NCBI RefSeq assembly: GCF_036345155.1
Contig: NZ_CP107772.1
Span: 7,936,001-8,000,000 of the forward strand
Source: Streptomyces sp. NBC_00582
GTDB taxonomy: Bacteria; Actinomycetota; Actinomycetes; Streptomycetales; Streptomycetaceae
Direction: 5' to 3'
Length of the DNA stretch: 64,000 nt
In this document: piece after piece, positions 15,324-22,199 of the stretch
How positions within the stretch are numbered: position 1 is the first letter of the stretch
Layout: every line of letters starts with the position of its first letter
Notes under the pieces: model-generated
Told to the model about the DNA's origin: nothing
Seen by the model: only the letters and a program-made list of their open reading frames with translations
The model's database searches: none
Translations under genes and position numbers: made by a program

Positions 15324-16766
15324 ATGACCGCCCCTCTCGCCGCACCCCCGACCCTCGCGCCCGAACCCCACCCCCACCGCTGGGCCGCCGCCGTCGTCAT
15401 GATGGTCGCCGCCCTGATGGACCTCCTCGACACGACCATCGTCAACGTCGCGATCCCCTCCATCGCCCAGGACCTGCACGCCTCCGCCGGCGCCCTGCAG
15501 TGGACGGTCTCCGCCTACCTCCTCGGCTTCGCCGCCGCCCTGATCGTCTCCGGCCACCTCGGTGACCGCTACGGCCGCCGCACCCTCTTCCTCGTCGGCA
15601 CCGCCGGCTTCGGACTCGCGAGCCTCGCCTGCGGAATCGCCCAGAGCCCCGGCCAACTGATCGCCGCACGCGCCGTCCAGGGCGTCCTCGCCGCCGTCCT
15701 CGTCCCCCAGGTCATCGGCTCCTTCCGCACCCTCTTCCAGGGCCGCGAACGCGGCGCCGCCTTCGGGATGTACGGAGCGGTCGCCGGCTTCGCCTCCGCC
15801 GTCGGACTGCTGCTCGGCGGGGTGCTCACGGACGCCGACCTGTTCGGCTGGGGCTGGCGGTCCGTGTTCCTGGTGAACGTGCCCGTCGCCCTGGTCACCC
15901 TCGTCGCCGGAGCGCTCCTCGTCCCGGCCACCCGGGAACGCTCCGCGAGCCGCCCCGACACCCTCGGCAGCCTCGTCCTCGCCGCCGGTCTGGTCGCGAT
16001 CGTGCTGCCCCTCGTCCAGGGCCGCGAGAACGGCTGGCCACTGTGGGGCTGGATCGTGCTGGCCGCCGGAGTGCTCGCCGTCACCGGCCTCGGCGTGTTC
16101 CAGGCGCGACGGCACGCCACCACCACCGTCCCCCTCCTCCCGGCCCGCGCCTTCCGGCTCCCCGCCTTCTCCGTCGGCGTCCTGGTCCAACTCCTCTTCT
16201 CCGTCGGCATGCAGGGCTTCTTCCTCGTCTTCGCCGTCTGGCTCCAGTCCGGCGAGGGCTACACCCCCCTCCAGGCGGGCCTGCTGACCGTCGCCTTCTC
16301 CGTCGGCGGCTTCCTCACCGCCCCGGCCGCCGACGCCCTCGCCGTACGCCACGGACGGCTCGTCCCGGCCGCCGGAGCAGTGCTCATGGCCGGCGGCTTC
16401 GGCTGGGTGTGGGCCGCCCTCGACGGCGCCGCCGCCACCCACACCGGCGCCTGGCCGCTCACCCCCGGCCTGGCCGTCGCCGGCGCCGGCCTCGGCTTCC
16501 TCGTCGTGCCCCTGGTCAACATCGTCCTGTCCGCCGTACCCGCCGACCTCGCCGGCGGCGCCTCCGGGATCTTCTCCACCGCCCAGCAGTTCGGCGGCGC
16601 CCTCGGCGCGGCGATCCTCGGCACCGTGTTCTTCGGCCACACCGACCAGGGCCTCACCGAGGCGCTGGGCACGGCGATGCCCTGGGTGACCGGCGGGTTC
16701 GTGGTCTGCGCGGGCCTGTGCGCGGCACTGCCCCGCACGGCGGTCTCGCCTGTCGACAGGCACTAG
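15324..16766 (+). CDS. MFS drug exporter, DHA2 (14-TM) type
   Basis: 480 residues, membrane protein. The first helix holds MDLLDTTIVNVAIPSI (DHA2 motif LDxTIVNVALP), followed by GHLGDRYGRRTLFLVG (MFS motif A) and GAAFGMYGAVAG (motif C-like region). Length fits the EmrB/QacA group, which exports drugs or natural products by proton antiport. GGGAGA precedes ATG 15324. Likely repressed by the divergent MarR gene. Confidence 0.9.
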   Translation: MTAPLAAPPTLAPEPHPHRWAAAVVMMVAALMDLLDTTIVNVAIPSIAQDLHASAGALQWTVSAYLLGFAAALIVSGHLGDRYGRRTLFLVGTAGFGLASLACGIAQSPGQLIAARAVQGVLAAVLVPQVIGSFRTLFQGRERGAAFGMYGAVAGFASAVGLLLGGVLTDADLFGWGWRSVFLVNVPVALVTLVAGALLVPATRERSASRPDTLGSLVLAAGLVAIVLPLVQGRENGWPLWGWIVLAAGVLAVTGLGVFQARRHATTTVPLLPARAFRLPAFSVGVLVQLLFSVGMQGFFLVFAVWLQSGEGYTPLQAGLLTVAFSVGGFLTAPAADALAVRHGRLVPAAGAVLMAGGFGWVWAALDGAAATHTGAWPLTPGLAVAGAGLGFLVVPLVNIVLSAVPADLAGGASGIFSTAQQFGGALGAAILGTVFFGHTDQGLTEALGTAMPWVTGGFVVCAGLCAALPRTAVSPVDRH

Positions 16767-16803
16767 GTGTGTTGTCCCGGGACGCGTTGCCTGCCGGGGC
16801 ACC

Positions 16804-16968
16804 AGGGCCCTTCTGACGGATCTCCGCGGCGTCGCGACGCCCGGCACGCCCGCTCGCCGCACGGCGCGAAGGGCCAGGTGGCTCCGCCACATGACCCTCC
16901 ACGCCGCACGCCGATCGCGCGCACCGAACGCCGCTCCTTCACCCACGGAGATCCGTCAGAAGGGCCCT
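16804..16968. repeat. 165-bp element bounded by perfect 23-bp inverted repeats
   Basis: Left arm 16804-16826 (begins AGGGCCCTTCTGACGG) and right arm 16946-16968 are exact reverse complements over 23 bp. The 119-bp interior holds smaller dyads (e.g. GGTGGCTCCGCCAC) and no credible gene. It fills nearly all the gap between the convergent MFS and metallopeptidase genes; the right arm runs into the TAG stop of the latter. It could be a long-stem bidirectional terminator or a MITE-like element. CTAGGTGT occurs at 16763 and 16967, but the first copy is not at the element edge, so it is not a clean target duplication. Confidence 0.8.
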
Positions 16969-17890
16969 AGGTGTCGCACTCCAGGACCGTCCGGCACAGC
17001 CCGCACCGCGCCCGGACCCGCCCCTTCACCGGCACCCTGATCCGCTGGTGGCAGGTGGGGCAGGGGAACGTCACCCGCAACGGTCCGCGCGGGTCCGGCG
17101 CGAACGTGTACGGCGGGTCCGCGGCCGACGCGACGACCGCCGCGAGCCGTCGGTCCTCGCCGTGGCCGCGGTCCTGCGCGTGCCGCCGGTCACGCGCGTA
17201 CCGGCGGCGCCCCGCCCAGCCGGCCGCCGTCAGCGGTGGCTGCCGCTCGTCGTGCAGGGCCTGCTCACGCCCCCGCACATACGCCGTGTACGCCTGCGGA
17301 CTGGTGAACCACGTCGAGGGGTCCTCCCCGAACACCAGCGACCGCTTCGCCAGCACGTAGCCGAACTCCTCCGGCGTCAGATACCCCAGCTTCTGCGAGG
17401 AGGCCGCGTCCTCCCGGTAGGCGTCCAGCAGCAGCCAGCCCGCCCCCAGATACGTCGTCGCCGTGTCCGTCAGGATCTCGTTGGCCCGGGTCCCCCGGAA
17501 GGACAGGTCCAGCCGGTGCAGATACACATGCATGATCTCGTGCGCCAGCGCCGCCCCGATGTCCCGCCGGTGTGTCCGGAAACGGTCGTTCAGCTCGACG
17601 AAGTACTCCGGGCCCGCCGCCAGTTCCACATGCGCCGCGTGCTCCATCTCCCGGAACGCCACGATCATCCGCGCGTCCGGCAGCCGGTAGTGCCGCACCA
17701 GCTCCCGCGCCACCCGCTGCGTCCCCAGATGCAGATCGTCCGTGTCGCAGAACGCCACGTCCACCGGCGGCACACTGGCCGCGAACTGGTGGATCGTGTC
17801 GTACGACAGCCGCCGGTACAGCGCCGTCACGGCGGCCCGCACCGTCTCCAGATGCGGAAAGCCGTGCTCGACCGGTCCGCCGTTGGCCAC
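16967..17890 (-). CDS. Zinc metallopeptidase (HEIMH) with C-terminal zinc ribbon
   Basis: 307 residues from GTG 17890 (GGGGGT upstream). Active-site HExxH is HEIMH (about residues 117-121) in ALAHEIMHVYLHRLDLSF, with a likely third ligand in the NEILTDTATTYLG stretch (gluzincin-like E-x3-D). The last 40 residues have two CxxC pairs, CPTC and CGLC, forming a zinc ribbon. No signal peptide is seen. I do not know a studied homologue; the two zinc sites suggest a soluble, possibly nucleic-acid- or protein-associated peptidase. Confidence 0.8.
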   Translation of the reverse strand: MANGGPVEHGFPHLETVRAAVTALYRRLSYDTIHQFAASVPPVDVAFCDTDDLHLGTQRVARELVRHYRLPDARMIVAFREMEHAAHVELAAGPEYFVELNDRFRTHRRDIGAALAHEIMHVYLHRLDLSFRGTRANEILTDTATTYLGAGWLLLDAYREDAASSQKLGYLTPEEFGYVLAKRSLVFGEDPSTWFTSPQAYTAYVRGREQALHDERQPPLTAAGWAGRRRYARDRRHAQDRGHGEDRRLAAVVASAADPPYTFAPDPRGPLRVTFPCPTCHQRIRVPVKGRVRARCGLCRTVLECDT

Positions 17891-18012
17891 GCCCGCACCC
17901 CCAAGACGTCTGCACCCGATTCCACTGTACGAGGAGGCCGCCGCGGCAGGAGCCGGCGCGAGGGAGCCGCCGGTGACGGGCCCCCGAGGGCGACGCACTA
18001 GGGTGATCGCCC

Positions 18013-18363
18013 ATGACCACCCGCAACACCCCCGGAACCGGCACCGAAGGCGTCGACCCGGCCGTCCGCGCCGAACTCGACCGGCTGCGCGACAGCATCG
18101 ACAACATCGACGCGGCCGTCGTCCACATGCTCGCCGAGCGCTTCAAGGCCACCCAGCAGGTCGGCCACCTCAAGGCCCGCCACCAGCTTCCCGCCGCCGA
18201 CCCGACCCGCGAGGCCCGCCAGATCGAACGGCTGCGCACCCTCGCCGAGAGCGCCAAGCTCGACCCCGCGTTCGCCGAGAAGTTCCTCAACTTCATCATC
18301 GCCGAGGTGATCCGCCACCACGAGCGCATCGCCGAGGACACGGCGGCCCCCACGGCGGGCTGA
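18013..18363 (+). CDS. Chorismate mutase, AroQ class
   Basis: 116 residues, all-helical. Features of monofunctional AroQ enzymes: LDRLRDSIDNIDAAVVHMLAERFKATQQVGHLKA (R-x-x-I-D-x-I-D and the K of the substrate pocket) and a C-terminal helix FLNFIIAEVIRHH. Converts chorismate to prephenate for Phe/Tyr synthesis. Divergent from the metallopeptidase gene; stands alone, not in an aro operon. Confidence 0.92.
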   Translation: MTTRNTPGTGTEGVDPAVRAELDRLRDSIDNIDAAVVHMLAERFKATQQVGHLKARHQLPAADPTREARQIERLRTLAESAKLDPAFAEKFLNFIIAEVIRHHERIAEDTAAPTAG

Positions 18364-18504
18364 GCCCGCCCCACGACGGCGAGATCCGGCCGGGCCCCGC
18401 CCCCACCACGGGGGATGCCCGGCGGCTCCGGCGCGGGAAGGGACATAGGGTGCGTAACGATCCGCCCCTGTGCCCGGCCTGCGGCATCGGGCAGCATGTC
18501 GTGC

Positions 18505-20988
18505 ATGTCCGTACTGACGCGCGACGAAGCGCTGACCCGTGCCCGACTCCTCGACGTCCACCGCTACACCATCGAGCTCGACCTGACCACCGGCGACGAG
18601 ACCTTCGGCTCCCGCACCGCCATCAGGTTCACCGCACGCGCCGATGGGGACACCTTCGTCGAGGTCAAGCCAGCCGAACTGCGCTCGGTCACGCTCGACG
18701 GACAGCCCCTCGACCCCGACGGCCTCGACGGCAACCGGATCGCGCTGAAGAACCTCGGCGCCGGGGAACACGAACTGCGCGTCGACGCCGACATGCGCTA
18801 CTCCCGCACCGGCGAGGGCATGCACCGCTTCACCGACCCCAGCGACGGTGAGACCTACCTCTACACCCAGCTCTTCATGGACGACGTCCAGCGCGTCTTC
18901 GCCGCCTTCGACCAGCCCGACCTCAAGGCCGTCTTCGACCTGACCGTCAAGGCCCCCGAGAACTGGACCGTCCTCGCCAACGGCGTCACCGAACACCTCG
19001 GCGACGGACGGTGGCGGGCCGCCACCACCCCCCTCATCTCCACCTACCTCGTCGCCGTCGCCGCCGGCCCCTGGCACTCCGTGCGCACCGAACACCGTGG
19101 CCTGCCCTTCGGCCTCCACTGCCGCCGCTCCCTCGCCCCCCACCTCGACGCCGACGCCGACGAGCTCCTCGACATCACCCGCGCCTGCTTCGACCGCTAC
19201 CACGAGAAGTTCGAGGAGCCCTACCCCTTCGACTCCTACGACCAGGCCTTCGTCCCCGAGTTCAACGCCGGCGCCATGGAGAACCCCGGACTCGTCACGT
19301 TCCGCGACGAGTTCGTCTACCGCTCCGCCGTCACCGACACCGAACGCCAGACCCGCGCCATGGTCGTCGCCCACGAGATGGCCCACATGTGGTTCGGCGA
19401 CCTCGTCACCCTCACCTGGTGGGACGACATCTGGCTCAACGAGTCCTTCGCCGAGTACATGGGCTACCAGACCCTCACCGAAGCCACCCGCTTCACCGAC
19501 ACCTGGACCGACTTCGGCGTCGTCCGCAAGGCCTGGGGCTACGACGCCGACCAGCGCCCCTCCACCCACCCCGTCGCCCCCGAGGACGTCCCCGACACCG
19601 CCTCCGCCCTGCTCAACTTCGACGGCATCTCCTACGCCAAGGGCGCCTCCGCCCTGCGCCAGCTCGTCACCTGGCTCGGGGAGAAGGACTTCCTCGCCGG
19701 CATCAACACCCACTTCGCCCGCCACCGGTTCGCCAACGCCACCCTCGCCGACTTCATCGACTCCCTCGCCGCCGGCACCGACCGCGACGTCCACGCCTGG
19801 GCCGACGCCTGGCTGCGCACCACCGGCGTCGACACCCTCACCCCCGTCGTCACCGGCGCCAACGGCGACCACCACCTCACCGTCGAACGCACCGGCAGCC
19901 GCCCCCACCGCATCGCCGTCGGCCTCTACGACCTCGACCTCCCCGGCGACGAGGGCCGCCTCACCCGGCGCGCCCCCCTCGAACTCGACCTCCCGCACAC
20001 CACCCCCGTCCCCCTCGGCAAGCGCCCCACCCTGCTCCTCCTCAACGACGGCGACCTCACCTACGCCAAGATCCGCTTCGACCCCCACTCCTTCGAGGGC
20101 GTCACCGCCCACCTGTGCGGACTGCCCGACCCGCTCACCCGCGCCGTCGTCTGGAACGCCCTGCGCGACGCCGTACGCGACGGCGAACTCGCCCCCACCG
20201 CCTACCTCGACACCGCCCGCGCCCACCTCCCGCACGAGACCGACCTCGCCCTCGTCCAGGGCGTCCTCGCCTTCGCCGGCACCCACGTCGCCGCCCGCCA
20301 CCTCGCCCCCGAGGACCGCCCCGCCGCCCTCGCCACCCTCTCCGCCCTGTGCCGCGACCTCATCCGCCGCACCGAGGACGGCGACCACCCCGGCCTGCGC
20401 CTGATCGCCGTACGCCACTTCATCAACGTCGCCGCCCAGCCCGACACCATCGCCGCCTGGTTCGCCGACGGCACCGTCCCCGGCGGCCCCGAACTCGACC
20501 CCGACCTGCGCTGGCGCATCCTCGCCCGGCTCGCCGTCCTCGGCGCCACCGACGAGACCGCCATCGCCGCCGAACTCGAGCGCGACCCGTCCGCCACCGG
20601 CCGCGAGGGCGCCGCCCGCTGCCGCGCCGCCCTGCCCGACGAGGACGCCAAGGCGAGGGCCTGGGCCGCCATGTTCGCCTCCGACGACCTCTCCAACTAC
20701 CTCTTCACCGCCACCGCCCAGGGCTTCTGGCAGCCGGAACAGGCCGGCCTCGTCCGCCCGTACGTCGCCCGCTACTACGAGGACGCCGTCGCCGTCGCCG
20801 CCCGCCGCGGCCCCGCCATCGCCGACGCCGCAGGCCACTGGGCCTTCCCCGTGCACGCCATCGACCCCGAGGCGCTCGCCCTCGGCGAGACCTGTCTGCG
20901 CGACGCCGACCCCATCCCGGCCCTGCGCCGCAAGCTGACCGACCAACTGGACGATCTGAAGAGGGCGTTGCGGGTACGGGGCGAGTGA
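18505..20988 (+). CDS. pepN: Aminopeptidase N (M1 family)
   Basis: 827 residues, cytosolic zinc aminopeptidase. Exopeptidase motif GAMEN near residue 256 (FNAGAMENPGLVTF) and zinc site HEMAH near 290 with the distal Glu in NESFAEYMG. The C-terminal ERAP1-like helical domain follows (about 500-827). Two in-frame ATGs (18496, 18505) compete; I prefer 18505 because M1 proteins of this subfamily open with MSVLTRDEA-like sequence, though no strong ribosome site favours either. Confidence 0.93.
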   Translation: MSVLTRDEALTRARLLDVHRYTIELDLTTGDETFGSRTAIRFTARADGDTFVEVKPAELRSVTLDGQPLDPDGLDGNRIALKNLGAGEHELRVDADMRYSRTGEGMHRFTDPSDGETYLYTQLFMDDVQRVFAAFDQPDLKAVFDLTVKAPENWTVLANGVTEHLGDGRWRAATTPLISTYLVAVAAGPWHSVRTEHRGLPFGLHCRRSLAPHLDADADELLDITRACFDRYHEKFEEPYPFDSYDQAFVPEFNAGAMENPGLVTFRDEFVYRSAVTDTERQTRAMVVAHEMAHMWFGDLVTLTWWDDIWLNESFAEYMGYQTLTEATRFTDTWTDFGVVRKAWGYDADQRPSTHPVAPEDVPDTASALLNFDGISYAKGASALRQLVTWLGEKDFLAGINTHFARHRFANATLADFIDSLAAGTDRDVHAWADAWLRTTGVDTLTPVVTGANGDHHLTVERTGSRPHRIAVGLYDLDLPGDEGRLTRRAPLELDLPHTTPVPLGKRPTLLLLNDGDLTYAKIRFDPHSFEGVTAHLCGLPDPLTRAVVWNALRDAVRDGELAPTAYLDTARAHLPHETDLALVQGVLAFAGTHVAARHLAPEDRPAALATLSALCRDLIRRTEDGDHPGLRLIAVRHFINVAAQPDTIAAWFADGTVPGGPELDPDLRWRILARLAVLGATDETAIAAELERDPSATGREGAARCRAALPDEDAKARAWAAMFASDDLSNYLFTATAQGFWQPEQAGLVRPYVARYYEDAVAVAARRGPAIADAAGHWAFPVHAIDPEALALGETCLRDADPIPALRRKLTDQLDDLKRALRVRGE

Positions 20989-21055
20989 ACTCGGTGAGCG
21001 CTTCCCCGGCTCGGGCATGGCGGGGGAGCGCCAGCGTGGCGCGTGCGTGAAGAAG

Positions 21056-21085
21056 TTGACGGTGTGAAAGATGCGGGTCTAGCCT
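21056..21085 (+). promoter_or_regulatory. Sigma-70 (HrdB)-type promoter before the 21-24 kb islet
   Basis: TTGACG (21056-21061), an 18-base spacer and TAGCCT (21080-21085). It lies 68 bases after pepN and about 300 bases before the DUF3800 frame, so transcripts would have a long leader holding a possible 49-codon ORF. Confidence 0.6.
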
Positions 21086-21139
21086 GAAAGGAGTACGAGC
21101 CCTTCATCGCTCCGCGACCAGCAGACGGCACCAGGCCGG

Positions 21140-21289
21140 ATGTCACTCGCACTCGAACTGGCGGACCCCGGAGATCACTTGAATCTCAGCGGGCCACCGA
21201 GGGAGAGGACGAGGAGCGAAGCGATGGATGACGCAGCGCGTATCGCCCGAATCCGTTTGCCTGACCGGCCCGAAGGCCGGCTGGAGTGA
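21140..21289 (+). CDS. Possible small protein (49 aa), unrecognised
   Basis: ATG 21140 to TGA 21289, starting MSLALELADPGDHLNL. An internal in-frame ATG at 21224 (MDDAARIARIRLP, 21 residues) has a good GAGGAG site 6-8 bases upstream, so the shorter form may be the one made. Third-position bias is weak and there is no motif. It sits between the promoter and the DUF3800 gene, and a CCGGCC/GGCCGG hairpin lies near its 3' end (about 21267-21282). Gene status is uncertain; the rest of 20989-21388 shows nothing else I can name. Confidence 0.3.
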   Translation: MSLALELADPGDHLNLSGPPRERTRSEAMDDAARIARIRLPDRPEGRLE

Positions 21290-21388
21290 TCAGTTCGACG
21301 CGGTGCAGCCGCCTGTCGTTCTGGTGACCCTTCGGATTCGAGCGAAAGGCCAGGAACAGCCATCAGTGCATCTCAGCCGGTCGATCGT

Positions 21389-22024
21389 GTGTACTACATC
21401 GACGACTCAGGCATCCCCAGCAGTGGCCTCGCGCTCTATACCGCCGTGGGCGTCCCGAAGGCCGAAGCCGCACGTGTTCTGCGTGTCTGGCAGGAACTTC
21501 GCGACCGTTGGTCCCGTGACCACGGAATCCCTCCCGAGTACGAGCTCCACGCCAACAATTTCCTCGCCGGTCGTGGGCGCCCGGGTGGCCGCAACCCGCT
21601 CAAGATAGAGCGCTACCGCATGGCCCAAGAAGCGCTCGACGTGATCGCGGCGCAGCCTGGCCTCGACATCGTCACCGTCTACACCCAGGACGCCACCCAC
21701 TGGGGCCGGGCCAAGCGACGCGCCTACGACCGGCTTCTGCGCGTGCTCGACCAGCGCCTGGCCGAGGCGGGCGAGACTGCCGCTCTGGTCGTCGACGGAG
21801 ACGGTAGCGAGCACCTCTACGACGAGGTGCACCTGAGCCTGCGCCCGAGCCGTATCCCGCTGTCGGCCGTGGCGATCCCGGCCCACGTCTCGACGTGGCT
21901 GCAGATGGCCGACCTCGTCGCGTACTGCGGCTGCCAGGCGATCGCCCGCCAGGAGAACAGGCGGTTCATGTGGGGTTGGTACGGCCGGCACCTCCCCAAG
22001 GCGCTCGCACCCGAGCGGTGCTGA
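21389..22024 (+). CDS. DUF3800 domain protein
   Basis: 211 residues if started at GTG 21389. DUF3800 proteins open with an M-x-x-YYIDDSG strand; here YYIDDSG is at residues 2-8, followed by ELHANNF (conserved H in the second block), the VVDGDGSEH acidic loop, and ADLVAYCGCQAIARQEN near the end. The fold is RNase H-like by family reputation, and such genes are often in mobile or defence regions; activity is not established. The GTG has no ribosome site. The frame is open upstream to an ATC at 21362 that has AGGA 8 bases before it, so the start is unresolved. Confidence 0.82.
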   Translation: MYYIDDSGIPSSGLALYTAVGVPKAEAARVLRVWQELRDRWSRDHGIPPEYELHANNFLAGRGRPGGRNPLKIERYRMAQEALDVIAAQPGLDIVTVYTQDATHWGRAKRRAYDRLLRVLDQRLAEAGETAALVVDGDGSEHLYDEVHLSLRPSRIPLSAVAIPAHVSTWLQMADLVAYCGCQAIARQENRRFMWGWYGRHLPKALAPERC

Positions 22025-22041
22025 CAGCCGCTTCCTACGTG

Positions 22042-22070
22042 ACGAGCCCCGGCCGATGGCCGGGGCTCGT
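22042..22070 (+). terminator. Strong hairpin terminator after DUF3800 gene
   Basis: Perfect 13-bp stem (ACGAGCCCCGGCC / GGCCGGGGCTCGT) with a 3-base GAT loop, 17 bases after the DUF3800 stop. No T-run follows, as is common in Streptomyces. Confidence 0.85.
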
Positions 22071-22199
22071 GGAAGCAGACCTGGCGCACGCTCCTGCGTG
22101 GCCCTGACTGCACCCCCAAGTCTACCGGCCCGGATGACCTCGGGCCAGTGAACAAGCGAGTGAATTATGGGACCTCGGCAGCTCAATGAAAGGAAGAAC

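Noticed and set aside
16763..16974. CTAGGTGT direct repeats as a target-site duplication of the 23-bp inverted repeat element
   Set aside because: The left copy is 33 bases away from the left arm and the right copy overlaps the right arm, so they do not bracket the element as a duplication would.
17998..21018. 1006-codon minus-strand frame antisense to pepN and chorismate mutase
   Set aside because: Val/Gly/Glu/Asp-rich composition typical of antisense G+C-rich frames; pepN on the other strand has GAMEN and HEMAH motifs.
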